Shown here piece by piece: positions 23,601 through 34,995 of a stretch of DNA of 64,000 nucleotides. The notes under the pieces were generated by a model, which was not told the origin of the DNA, did no database searches, and saw only the letters and a program-made list of their open reading frames with translations. Origin of the DNA: Nemania diffusa (taxonomy: Eukaryota; Ascomycota; Sordariomycetes; Xylariales; Xylariaceae); the NCBI GenBank assembly GCA_038501195.1, contig JBBPUQ010000004.1, forward strand, positions 4,354,001 through 4,418,000, read 5' to 3'. Numbering within the stretch: position 1 is the stretch's first letter; every line of letters begins with the position of its first letter. A program made the translations under genes and the position numbers.

Positions 23601-25915
23601 GGCTGGTGAAGGTAATTATCTCCCGAGTTTCCACGTAAGCCGTGATAATTATACCCTACACTACTGCAATCCTCCTCACGAGAAACGGTAAGGATTGACC
23701 ACTCGAACGCCGCTTGAGACTTGCTACTAGATAGTATGTAGTCTAGATAGTCTACACTTGTACTGTAGTATATATTATATTAGACTACGTTACTAGTGTA
23801 ATGCGCTTTGGACGCTTTGGCCTCTCTCTCCATACGACTAAGAAAACACCAACGGGTTTATGAACGCCATGTAGATAAGCTTCAGCAGAAGCGGCACGTA
23901 GCGTCCCAGAATCTCGTTCGCATACTGCGTACAACTCCGTCCCGTCCCAACATTAACCTCACTACTCTTACCAGTGTGTGCAGCGTGACACCACCTGCTG
24001 CCTATAATTATCCTGGATTATGGCCACCACCCCAGACAGGAACCCAAGGATCAGGATCCGCCTAGCGGGCCAGACCCTGCCTACAGCAGACCTAGCGCCA
24101 GGCAAGATTGCTAGATGCAGGCGTGATCTGGCAGTTCTGCGCCGCGCTAACGCCCGAAACGACCATCGTGAAACGGGCGACATCGACCAAACGGGCCGTA
24201 GCCCAAGTCGCCAATCCCGGAACGCCACCACCCAGACATGCCCAGTACCGTAGGTAGGGTTAGGTATTTGGATTTTGGCGAAAAGAAAAGAGGCCATCTG
24301 CAGCCAAAGTTTAAAGAATGGGAATGGGGGAGTCGGCAACGCCGGTAGGTCCGGATATCTTTCGCCTAACGCAGGTACATACATGCATACATCATCACAT
24401 CACATTCTTACCTACTTGCATACCTACTTACCTCTTAGCACATTATACCTACTGTAGACATCTACTGTAATTGCATTTGCTAATCATCTCAACAGAATTA
24501 GCCCCCTATGAACCCTGTATTAGCCTTCTATTTTCAGGGCTGCTCGTGGAGTCTTACACTGCACTACACTAAAACCCCCTCGGGTCGAACTCGGGACGAC
24601 CACGAGTTCCTGCACGAAACGAACCTGGTACCATAGATTGCTCGCTTCTAGCCCTCTGGCTACGCTAGGTTCGCAGGCTTTATCCCGTCTATATTCCGTA
24701 ATTGCAGATACTTACCTATCTCGCGATCTATATCTCGTGCAGCTATAAGTCAGTAATTTGCCCGATTACGTGTCTCACCTACATTACATACACAACTGAG
24801 TGAGACCAGGCAGCAGGCATTGTTTCCGTACTCCGTACCTTCGTTCTGTAAAACAGGTATGGGACGACAAGGATGCCTTGCGAGCTGTTCACGTCAAGGA
24901 CGCAGGACTGGCCCGGGGGCTGCGTTCGAAGGAAGCGGAACGCCTTCCAGAAGGCGAGACGCTGCTGTCTATCCTCCTGTAGGTCTGTACTGTAATGCTC
25001 CTCCATGCACACCGTAAGCCACAACAACCCTGAGGCGCCGCAGCACATACGATATGTGCTCGGACAATTGCAGGACTTTGCATCTATGCAGAACTTACAT
25101 ACCTCCTACTTATATTTAGTAATTAGTTAGTTGTCGATGCATAGAAATGCCCATATTAATTACTAGCTCCCTAACTGCAACCAACGGGAATATCATATTG
25201 ACTTACAGTAAGTCTGTCTCTGCGGGCTTACCCGTCCTCGCTCCTCGAGCCGTTAACCGAGCGGCCAACCAACGGGCCCAACCGCCAACGTGCTCGTCTC
25301 TCTCATTAATCAGACTACAGTAGCTATCTAAAGAAAGGGTATTACCAAGCCCATTATACAGCATTTCACACGTCCTCATCCGAACTACCGACTGTGATTC
25401 CACAAAACCAGGCACGGGACATGATGTAGCACCGGTGCTCGTGCCGAGAGCAGCCTAGCAGACGACGATACTATAAGCCAACCTGGTAATAATGACGGTG
25501 ACGGGCACTTCAGAACCAAGGAAATGCGTCGCATCACCCTAACCCATCACTTTGACGTGTGGCGATTAATACCTAGAATAAGCCCGGGACTTGCGAAACG
25601 TATGATGCTATATCCATTAAATTGGATATCTGGGTATTGACTATGTATAGGACTTTTGACAGCCTCATAAAACTAAACCGATTCGTTGCTGTGGGCCTCG
25701 CTCCTTTCCTATTGTACGACGAGCTTGTACGCATTAGTCTTCCATGCCTTAAGTAGGTAATCTCAAAGCCAGCCAGGTACCTATTCAAGATTGTTGTAAT
25801 ACAAACAAAGGCGTGATATCGCAGACTACGTAGCAGCGCTAAGAAGCCGTGATAACTAACATGCACGCACCCCCACGCCGAGCTTGACTGTAATTCCAGC
25901 GCCACGCGCGCCCCC

Positions 25916-28524
25916 TCAAAGCTCGTCCTCCTCCTCGAGCGCACCAGCGCGCCTCTCGCCCAGCTCGCGGATCTTCTCCGCGAGGATAGACCTGCCATAG
26001 CGGTCGGCGACCTTGCCCGCGGCCTCGGCCATGCGCCCGGTGCGGTCGCGCATGAGCTCGACGAGCTCGAGCGCGCGCATGCCGCGGTCCTCGCCCTCGC
26101 GGCACTCGATGGCCAGCAGCTGGAGCAGCGCCTTGTCGATGTCGAGCTCGAGGCGCGCGAGCTGCGAGCGCTGCGCGTGGCTGCCCCGCGTGGCCTCCGC
26201 GAGGTCCTGCAGCTGCGCCGCCGCGATGCGCGTGAGGAGGAACTGCTGCTCGAGCTTGCGGCTCTCCGAGTCGCCGCCGTCGGGCGAGTCCTCGTCTTCC
26301 ATCGCGTCGGGGTTGGGCTTCTTGCTTGGGGGCTCTGAGGTGAGTGGGACAGAGAAGTCGAACTCCGACAGTAGAGGTAAGGGGAAGTAAGGGTACTCTT
26401 CCCCGCCCTTTAGGATGATACAGTGAAATCGGTTGTCTGCGACGGCAATTGGGAAGTACGTCTCAGTTTTGCGTCCTGATGCTAGGCGAGGGAGTAGTTT
26501 CGTGTCTAATAATGGTATCCACGAAGCTCTAGACGGTTGCCGCCAATGTAAGAGAGTGAGCAACGTCCCCGTAGAGTCGTAGATGCATGGATCCTAGGGT
26601 ATTGTTAGAATCTACAGGAAAAACTCACGCAGCTAAAATGGAGTAAATTTTAAATTGCACTTACACCGCAGTCTGAAAAGAAGACGCTTTTTAGGATTGC
26701 TCCTGGAGGGAGTGCTACAGTGTCCTCGTTCTGGCAGATCTCATCTCTTTTGATGTTTTCAATTGTGTAGAGTAATCTCGTCTGGCCGTCTGCTCCAGCC
26801 GGTCCATTGCCTATGGTCATCACGTAGTCCCTCCAACTTGCGCAGGTGACTATCGGGGAACTTTTTGGCCGATACACTTTATATGTTATGCCAAATAGCG
26901 TATAAACTCGTACGTAGTTTGCGGTCGTGGTAACAGTCACGAAGGAATCACTGAGTGATACAGCAAGGACAGCCTCTCCTTTAGGCAGGTGAGTCTTCCA
27001 GTCGGTACGATGCGTCCAAGTCTCATGAGGTCGGTAGAATATCGTGGCGGGTGTGTCACCAGTTGGTGGGCAGGACAAGACCACGCCGTTCTCTGTCAGA
27101 CAGGCCTTATCATATAGATATGTATCGTTGATGCGGATTTTCTTTTGGAATGCCTGGTCGTAGAATTCAACCGTGACAGTATTGTGCCCATCTTGGTCAA
27201 CAGTCCAGACGAAACCAATTAGATTTAGACATAGGTATTTCCTATTGTGACGCCATGGTGTCGAACCCGGCTGAAAGGCCTCATGGTATTCAATCTCGAC
27301 ATTGCGGCGCTTACTTAAAGGCTCGCCGAAAACATCGACACCGTCATGTAATCTCTTGCCATTGCTATTGAGCACATATCCCGCCCCATCATCGTCAACC
27401 ACAAAATCCTCATCCTCTGGTAGAGGACCGTCCATGAGAGAATCATAGCTACCGGCCGAATCCCTACGGGGGCGGGAGACCATTGGCTTGAGGCCGTTGG
27501 CTTCAGGTCGTCTCGCATTGGCAGAGATCTCCGACAGGGGGTCGTGAATAAAAGGAGACGGCTGCTTTGATAATTTCAACAGCGCAACATGTTCCTCGGG
27601 AACAAAGTCGGGGTAAATATATACTTCACCATCCGAGTTTGTGAAGGATACTATGTTGTTGGTTGGGTGCCACGTAATATCCATAACATTTGCAAAACTA
27701 TGCCGGGCAATAACGGCTTGCGTTTTGGTGTCCCATACTAATATTTTCTTGTCCTTGCCGGCCGAGGCCAGCATAGCTCCGTTTGGAGACCATGCCAGAG
27801 CGGTGATTTCGCCGGTATGTCCATTAGAAAAGGAGCGTTGCTTCTCCCAGTCGTTCTTCGAAACCACTTGTATATCTCTGGTTGGAGTCGGGACTGCAAA
27901 GGCGCGGCCGTCAGGGTGCCAAGCGATCTCGGTGCTGATTTCCGACTCGGTCTCCAAGGTGCCAATGACGCCATCTACTCTTCTGATCAATTCGGGATCG
28001 TCTGTATCCACACCGGTGAGATCGTAAATATAGATTACGCCGTCTGTACAGGCCAACGATATGGTCTCTCCTTTCGTATCGAATGCCAGATGTTTCGTGG
28101 GTTTATTATGGGATCTGAGGTGCCGAAGCTTGCTATTGTCATTGGTTCGAACAAGTTTAACGGTCAATTCGTCGCTTGCTACAGCACACCATTTGGAGTC
28201 TGGAGATAAAGCGACATCTCTAATCGGGAGCGAGGTTCGAAGGAGGTAGTTGTCGAAGGCGGCGTTCGGTATTGAGTACAAGCTGAGAGTGCCGTCTTCT
28301 GAGCCTACAACGAAGAAGTCATCTGAGGCAGCGACGCTGACATTCTGTTCTTGGCAATCGTCGATGTTGATAGGCTCGCCATCAAAGCCGGTCTTGTATA
28401 ATCGGATGGTGTTGTTGGAACCGACGGTGACCAGCTTCGAGCCATCCGGGGTGTAAGCGCAGTGTGTAGAACCCTGGGTGTGCGCTGGTCGTGCGCGTGG
28501 GCGAATAGGTGCTGTAGACGCCAT
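25916..28524 (-). CDS. Ctf4/Mcl1/SepB-type DNA replication factor (WDHD1/AND-1 orthologue)
   Basis: Two exons, 26665-28524 and 25916-26593 (donor GTAAGT, acceptor CCCTAG, phase 0), encode 845 aa. In the family, Ctf4 trimers tie the CMG helicase to DNA polymerase alpha and support sister-chromatid cohesion. The N-terminal half (about 15-320) is a WD40 propeller, with recognisable repeats such as HTGEITALAWSPNGAMLASA followed by KKILVWD. An acidic linker (about 365-395) precedes the conserved middle SepB propeller, which includes FQPGSTPWRHNRKYLCLNLIG split over two lines of the family pattern and the exon junction VFFSDCG-DPCIYDS. The last 100 residues form the helical C-terminal module (LEQQFLLTRIAAAQLQDLAE). 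No HMG box is present, as in fungi generally. A minisatellite-like GC-rich exon end explains the strong antisense frames. Confidence 0.92.
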
Positions 28525-29087
28525 ATGGAAAGGAATTTCGATATCTGGGAAAGATATCGAGGATTATCGGTCAAAACGTGAAAAAGAAGTCGATCGTTAT
28601 ATCTTCAATTGACCCTTAAAACTTATCGTCATCGTGTTGGATGGTATACAAATTGGGAATAGACGAGACGCGACCCTTGGCGCGTAGGGACGCGTTTTGT
28701 CAATTAAAGTGCTGAACTGCCCCTCCTCATTGGTACGTACCAGAATTGCAGGGATCTCACTTATTGCCAGCTGCTCCCAGCTGTCAGTTATTGAACAGCC
28801 CGCGACTAACCGCATATGTTAATAGATGGTTTGGCTCTATACAAGTTGCTCCGATACTCCATAAAGGAGCTATCATGTCACCGTCGTGAATTAGGCATTC
28901 CTCAAAGGAGAGATTAGGCAGATGAAAAGTGAGAACTCGGCTGCCTAGCTTATCCATTTTTATAGTCTCCCAAATAATAGAAACTATCCCGATCTTCCTT
29001 ATATAAGTTGGAAGGAAACAGTCGTCGCTCTCTCAACAAACCTGACCACAGCTTGGGTCTGTTTAGGTACTAGCTCCTTTTATCACG
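28525..29087. other. Shared divergent promoter, 563 bp
   Basis: Separates the Ctf4-like and WD40 genes, which are transcribed away from each other. Contains the MluI-box-like cluster annotated separately. No open frame of note. Confidence 0.7.
28667..28695. promoter_or_regulatory. Cluster of MluI-box-like (MCB) elements
   Basis: GACGCGAC, GGCGCGT and a perfect ACGCGT (28690-28695) lie within 29 bp, 140-170 bp upstream of the Ctf4-like start codon. ACGCGT is the binding core of MBF (Mbp1-Swi6 / Res-Cdc10), which drives G1/S expression of replication genes in yeasts. Its placement in front of a replication factor fits that role. The binding factor in this fungus is inferred, not shown. Confidence 0.5.
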
Positions 29088-30381
29088 ATGCGTCAAGGTA
29101 CCTCAACGGGGCATTTTTTTCAAACCGAGTATGTTTTCGGATGCATCGATTCTAATATGACTCCTTGCTAACTTGAGCGTCCTAGCGCTGAGCAAGCTCT
29201 AACAGAGAGGCGCGCCGCAAAAGCCAGCAACAAAAATGGCAATCCCGTTGTGTTGAAGTCAAAGCTGCTAGCCGCCATCCCTGATCCTTCTGCATCTAGT
29301 TCGCTACTCCTTGCAGAATCTACCGGCTCTGTTCGTAGGGTAGATGTTGACGTAAGTTATCTGTGTTACTGAAGCTCTTACTGCGAGGATACTCAACTGC
29401 TCTATCTAGTCAGGGGAAACGAAACATGTGTTCAAGGGGCCGTCTGCACCAGTCACTTGTGTTGCGGTTGGTGGTCCTAGGAACCGCATAGTATTCGCCG
29501 GATCCTGGGATAAAGACATATGGTCATGGGACCTAGAGACCAAGGCACTTGGTCGCAAGTATAGCGGCCATACGGACTTTGTCAAGGCTATTGTATGTGC
29601 AAAGATCGGGCCGAAAAACTGTCTTATAAGCGGAGGCGCCGACAAGAAGATAATCGTCTGGGATATCGAGACGGGATCTCGCATCCACACAATCCAGGAT
29701 CAAACAGTTTCAATGATGGCTCTTCAGGCTCTGATTATCGACCCTGTAGAGTCTACGCCCGAAGGCATCGTCCTAGTGAGCGCCAGCAGTGACCCTCACA
29801 TTCGACGCTGGCGCATAACGGCCAGTACGGTTGAACAGATCAAAGAAGCATCACCGAGTGAACCAAATGCCGTGCGCCACAGTATTTTGGAACATGAAAC
29901 TACTGTGTATAACCTGTTCTTTGATATAGACGGCGAGGATGTGGATCTCTGGACGGCAAGCGGCGATGGCACCGCGAAGTGTCTCTCGAGACCAAAGGGC
30001 TTTACGACAGACGACATCATCAAGCATGGTGATCATGTGAGGGCCGTCGCCGTAACAGACCAGTGGATAATCACCGCCGGGCGAGACGAAGACGTAAAAG
30101 TATGGGACCGTACATCTGGGAAACTATACTGCACTCTCGAGGGCCACTACAACGAAGTCACAGACCTCGTAGTTTTAGCCGAGGGGAATCGAGTGGCATC
30201 CGTGTCTATCGACGGAACCGTCCGGACGTGGCTACTACATAAGACTGAGCTAGACAGAATCAACAAGGAGAAGGAAGAGAAGGCCAACGCAGTTGAAAAG
30301 GAAGTCCCTGAAGAACCAAGCGAGAGCTTAATGACGTTAGAAGAAGAGGCCGAGCTTGCAGCCTTGATGGAAGACGACTAG
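29088..30381 (+). CDS. WD40-repeat protein of unknown function
   Basis: Three exons, 29088-29128, 29186-29351 and 29410-30381, encode 392 aa; donors GTATGT and GTAAGT, acceptors CCTAG and TCTAG, phases consistent. The body is a seven-bladed-type propeller with clear GH...WD repeats: GSWDKDIWSWD, GHTDFVKAIV...GGADKKIIVWD, GDGTAKC, GHYNEVTDLVV...SIDGTVRTW. The C-terminus is highly acidic (LEEEAELAALMEDD) after a Lys/Glu-rich helix. It probably acts as a scaffold; such acidic-tailed WD40 proteins often sit in nucleolar or nuclear complexes, but I cannot name the orthologue. Shares its promoter region with the Ctf4-like gene. Confidence 0.85.
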
Positions 30382-31313
30382 CACAAAACGCAGCGCATAG
30401 TCAAAATACACCTATCTTAAAGCCACCGCAAGTAGCCGCCCATTATATTAAACCTATGATGCCTCATGCGGACCACACTAAGAGGCGCAACGCCTCTTAA
30501 CTCGGTTCTTCACCTGTTGTCAGCATGTTTTTCCCTACGCTTGATCGGTCGCGCTCACGAGGTAATCTAAAGAAGCTATTAGCCAGCGTACTCATATTAC
30601 CACCTAAATACATAACATATGAAGGCATTTACTATGCCCGGTGGCGTATCCCTGTGCGACGACGCATCGGCAGTGTCTAGATTTCCAAGCGAGGCTGCAT
30701 AAAGCCTACCGCTGCAACTCGCAGTCATACTATTATATATGATCACTCCCCACCGGTATACATCCTTCTAAGTCGTTTTCTAGCTCGTTTCTTCTCAGCT
30801 CATCTCATCAACACTGTGTAGCACGTTATCGGTCACTATTTGCCTAGGCCCTTCGCATCCGGGCTCATGAAACATAGATAGTTCTAATGCACGAAGCATA
30901 AATGAGAACGTCCTAGAATGGCAGAACTGTTAGGTAATCTTTAATTGTTTCGTTGATAATGGCATACCTCAGTAATAACGTATGAATTCCGGTTTCCGAA
31001 ATATATTATCTACGTAGTACGAGATATTCTTTTATCCAGACGCAATATTTCCTATTACGATTAACCCTGACCCTCGCATACAGGTCAATCCGCTCCCTTT
31101 CTTCTTCAACTGCATACCCTCATCATTAATATGAGGTATCCCACTGGGAATACAATGTTCACTGACTGGTATCAGTATTATACTGTATAGTATCAAGGTC
31201 TCCAGAGCAGAGATATTGTGTTTCTATCTAGCACAAATCAACCCCTCACCATCCCCATCTCCTCATTAAGACGACTGCTACTCTCAAAACAAGCATATTA
31301 AGGGTATATAATC
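30382..31313. other. Convergent spacer, 0.9 kb
   Basis: 3' flanks of the WD40 and dehydrogenase genes. A short inverted repeat sits at about 30477-30500 (CTAAGAGGCG / CGCCTCTTAA), which could form a terminator-like hairpin for read-through from either side. No gene seen. Confidence 0.55.
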
Positions 31314-32549
31314 TCAACGCCAAGCCGCCAGCACAGTATCCCCCTCCTTAACCTGCGCAAAGCCCAGACTCTCCTGCCAGATCTTCTCGCACTTCGCCTC
31401 GTCCTTAGCCTCGGGGCCGACGTCGCCGACGGCCGAGCCGTCCATGTAGATCCCATTGGGGTACGCGCCGAGCGTGGCGGTGTCGAAGGCGGCGTTGATG
31501 ACGTCGTTGGCGGACATGGCGGTGGTGCGGTAGCTGCCGTTAGGCGAGAGGCGTGCCATCACGGCCATCAGGGGCCCCGCGATGACGCGCGCGGCCTGCA
31601 GCAGCCTGCTCGGCGTGCGCCGCGTCAGGTCCGTCGGCATCGCGCCCGGGTCCACCGCCAGCGCCGCGACTGCGGACAATTCCGGGTCCGTGGCGAGGCG
31701 CTTGGATAGCTCGCGCCTAGAAGCGCAAAGTTAGGATGGGAGGTAGGGGAGGGGGAATGGATTGCGCAGGTTGAAAGCGGGGGGTTGACTTACATGAACA
31801 TGATTTCGCAGAGCTTTGACGCTCCGTACCGCCTGTACCCCGTGTTGCCGGCCCCCGGCTCCGTGTCGGGCGTGCTCCATTTGCCCCGTGCTAGGGGCTC
31901 TGAGGTGACGGGCTCCTTAAAGATGAGGTTCCACCGCTCGTCTTCGTATGCGCGCAGGATGTTAGATACTGTGTTCCTCTTGTCGGAGGTGCTATTTGAC
32001 AGCCATCATTGTTAGCTTATCTCATTCCCCGTAAGACCCAGCGAGGTCGGAAAAAAAGAGAAAAAGAAACTGCTCGACTTACTCATGCGACCAGCTACCC
32101 AATACAACAATCCGGCCGTTCTTCTTGTCCAGGCTCTTCAGCAGCAGCAGCGTCAGGAGGAAGTGCGAGAGGTGGTTTGCCTGGTAGGTCATGTCGAAGC
32201 CGTCGTCGGTCATGGTGTGCGTCGTGTACTCCTGCCACGCGGCGTTGAGGATCAGGGCACGGATGGGCGGTATCGAGCCCTCGGCCACCCGCTTGTTGAT
32301 GTCCTCGGCCACCTTGCGCGTGCTAGTGAGGCTCGAGAGGTCCAGCGGCACGAGGTCGTACGTGTGGCCCGCCGCCTTCGCCTGCCGCAGCACGCTCTGC
32401 ACTGCCGCGGCCCGCTCTGTGCTCCGGACGGTGTAAAGCCCATGATACGTCCTCGCAAGCGAGGCCGATTTGATTATGTGTTGGACAATAGCCGAGCCTA
32501 GGCCGCCATTGGCACCGGTAACAAATATAGATCCTTTCGCAGAAGCCAT
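31314..32549 (-). CDS. Short-chain dehydrogenase/reductase
   Basis: Three exons, 32083-32549, 31794-31991 and 31314-31716, encode 355 aa; both introns have GTAAGT donors. It shows the classical SDR core: TGANGGLG dinucleotide-binding loop (11-18), NAA (102-104), a conserved Asn125 in QANHLSHF, Ser152 in VVLGSWSH and the catalytic pair Tyr211/Lys215 in YGASK. The segment after the active site is longer than in classical SDRs, resembling the retinol-dehydrogenase / protochlorophyllide-reductase-like group common in moulds. NADP(H)-dependent oxidoreduction is the expected reaction. The substrate is unknown and no biosynthetic cluster surrounds it. The coding exons are strikingly GC-rich compared with flanks. 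Confidence 0.88.
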
Positions 32550-33270
32550 TTTGTATTGTGGCGAATATGACGATAACGACGAGACTAGTTTTATGGCACT
32601 AGTTGTCCTACGATCAGATCTGCTAATTGGTAGGAGAAGAGAAAGTCATGGTGTCACATTTTGTTACAGGTACACCTTTTGTTTTATACTCTCGGTGTCA
32701 AGGGAGCTTTATTTACTTATTTTACCTTCCACTAACCATATAGATAGGCGGCCGTCTCACCACCCGGGTGATTGTTGGTACGCAGTAAGGAACCATGTGT
32801 CGATGGATAGTTAGTTGCTCCGATAAAGCAAAAGTGCCCGTACCAATTATTGTACGTCCACTTGTCTGTCTGACGAATCAGCTCCGCCCACCTGAGATCC
32901 CACCATAAGCAAGTCGCATACTTTCAAGGGGCACCCACAAAGAAAGCCGCAATGTCCTTATAAATCCCCGCCAGACTTGCATTAGATGAGCAGAAATTGA
33001 AAATGTTCGGCATCTTTAAAATATTCGCTATCACACCACTGCACAGAAACCGGTGGCAATTTGCAGCCCGAACCTGTCATCAACATGCTAATGTTATTTC
33101 AGCTAGACTAGAGCGGGCCAATCCCGATAGAACGTGCCGAAGTACATAGAGTATCCATACCAGCATACGAACCACATCCTCAGCCCAGCTTGCATTACAA
33201 ACAAGCCTGACCTATCTAACGATAATAGGTCCCAATAACAACAGCACTAGAGAACAGTACCGATGAGCCC
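32550..33270. other. Spacer between dehydrogenase and RBR genes
   Basis: Promoter of the minus-strand dehydrogenase and 3' flank of the RBR ligase. Open frame 32470-32814 overlaps the dehydrogenase antisense and has no motifs. Nothing else seen. Confidence 0.55.
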
Positions 33271-34995
33271 TCATAAGCGGTTGTATCTACATTTGCGACA
33301 GGCCAAAATGCTACACTGACGGCACTCGTAGATAAAAAGAGGCATCACATCATGGCATTCCTCGCATTCCGCCCTTCGTTTGCGACTAATCCAGCGTTCA
33401 TGATCACATTCATGGTTTTGTCGTAGGTGTTCCATAATCCGCTCGATATGAACTTCTCTATCAGCTTCCGGAGAAACGGGTTGGGCGTTCGTAGGCTGAG
33501 CGTTCGCTGGTCTAGTAGGCTGAGGGTCCGAGGGTCCAGCAGGTTGAGCATTCGCCGGTCTAGCAGGCTGAGTATTCGCCGGTCTAGCAGGCTGGGTATT
33601 CGCCGGTCTAGCAGGCTGGGTATTCGCCGGTCCAGCAGGTTGAGTATTTGCCGGTCCAGCAGGTTGAGTATTCGCCGGTCTAGCAGGCTGAGGTTCTACG
33701 AGTCTCATAATTTGCTCCACAGCTCGAAGTTCTGGGAGTCTAGCTGGCTGAGGGTTCGCGGCCCTAGCCCTTAGGTTTCCTTCACCTTGGTTACGATCTC
33801 GATTGAGTATTTGTTCTGCTCTGTTATAAAGCCGCTGTTCATCCCATTGTGCACATTGGCAATTCTTCCATTTTACTCCGCAAAGGTAACAGAACTCGGC
33901 TCGACACTTGCATCTGTTGATGCTACCGTTAGTGATGCTCTTTATATTTTGAGGAAACACTCACCGAATGTGAAAACAGCCGATGTTAAGCTCAACCATG
34001 GTACGGCATTCTGGACAGCGCTGCCATCGTTCTTGGCGGGCGACCTCGAGAACTCTCTGGAGCTCTGCATCCGAAGGACAATCACCTTTATGTGTGGCAC
34101 CTTTGCAAGTGATGCAGGTCGGAGTGTTGCATTGAGGGCACCAAGCAACCCCATTCTCAACCCTCGACGGAGGAATGAAGGCTGAGCAGGTTGGTCGATG
34201 ACAGTAGTTCCTATTTGGGGTGGATAACTCAACAGCCTTTTTCTTGAATTGCTCGGCCAGATCACTACCCAGAAAAAACCGGTTCGCTTCCACGGGGATA
34301 ATTTGACGGCAGCAACGCGGCGGGAACAAGCTTTCGTCCAACATGGCATGCTGGAAGAGACTCTTCAGACACTCGCGACAGTACTCGTGCTGGCAAGGTG
34401 CTCGCGCTAGGTCAATAAAGCGATTCATTTCGCCACAAGCTACGCATGGTCGCCGAACTGGTTTCTTAGGTCGACGAGACGCTGCCCATGACGAGCTCTC
34501 TGGCTGCATGTCTATGTCGGACTCGGTGCCATTTTGAAGCACGTCGTCGCCTTCATCCGCCACATCGATTCCCGTGACGAAGATGGCCTCGAGCTTCTCA
34601 AACGTCTCCAAATCAGCTGCTGAAGGTTTGATGTCAGGCACCCGAATCCGATTATGTGGCCTTCCTGTAGAGCTAGCTACAGCAATATCTCGGTCATGTT
34701 TAGCGGCGTTCTCCATCCGCTCGAACTCAATGAGCGCAGTTGTGTCTGCTCCCAATGCATCCTGTATGCTTCTGGTCATGCGTCTATCCGAAGCGTATGT
34801 AGTTGCTCGGCTCAGCTCCTCAGTGTAGAGTCGTAAAGCGATATCAGCATCCGACAGTGTCCCCTCACGTTGCTTTCCCTTAGAAGTAGATTTCACCTGC
34901 TGTGCATCCTCGCGCAAAAGAGAAAGAATAAGATCTAAACTCTCATCGTCCGGACAGGACCAGGCGGGTTGTTCCAAAGCTTCTGGGGGACCCAT
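33271..34995 (-). CDS. RBR (RING-IBR-RING2) E3 ubiquitin ligase with repeat insert
   Basis: Two exons, 33965-34995 and 33271-33913, encode 557 aa; the intron (donor GTGAGT, acceptor ATCAACAG) falls inside RING2. RBR ligases take ubiquitin from E2 onto a RING2 cysteine before passing it to substrate. RING1 spans about 184-229 (CVACGEMNRF, CQHEYCRECL, CC). The IBR spans about 265-306 (CHRPTC, CPQCNTPTC, CKGATHKGDC). RING2 starts at CPECRTMVELNIGC (327-340), where Cys340 is the expected catalytic residue. It continues across the intron as CKCRAEFCYLC. A proline-rich 8-residue repeat occupies about 418-492. The tail (513-552) adds seven more Cys in CxxC-type pairs, possibly another zinc module. 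The N-terminal 180 residues are helical and acidic. The substrate is unknown. Confidence 0.9.
33507..33691. repeat. 24-bp coding minisatellite in the RBR gene
   Basis: About eight head-to-tail 24-bp units that encode the octapeptide NTQPARPA and variants (NTQPAGPA, NAQPAGPS, DPQPTRPA). Units differ mainly by single transitions, and unit length is a multiple of three, so copy-number change keeps the frame. Confidence 0.9.

Larger units (their letters stand above)
22593..25915. other. Gene-free spacer, 3.3 kb
   Basis: No supportable gene. The longest open frames (23968-24384 on the minus strand, 23808-24065 on the plus strand) lack motifs and mirror each other. It contains a GC-rich inverted repeat at 22929, an 11-bp tandem repeat at 23568 and a CATAC-rich microsatellite around 24372-24430. 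Confidence 0.6.

Noticed and set aside
23968..24384. 138-aa minus-strand open frame
   Set aside because: No recognisable domain, mirrored by a plus-strand frame, located in microsatellite-bearing spacer.
24560..24675. tRNA-like sequence on the minus strand with a B-box-like GTTCGACCC
   Set aside because: The T-stem pairs at only three of five positions, the A-box lacks the conserved A14, and no cloverleaf can be drawn.
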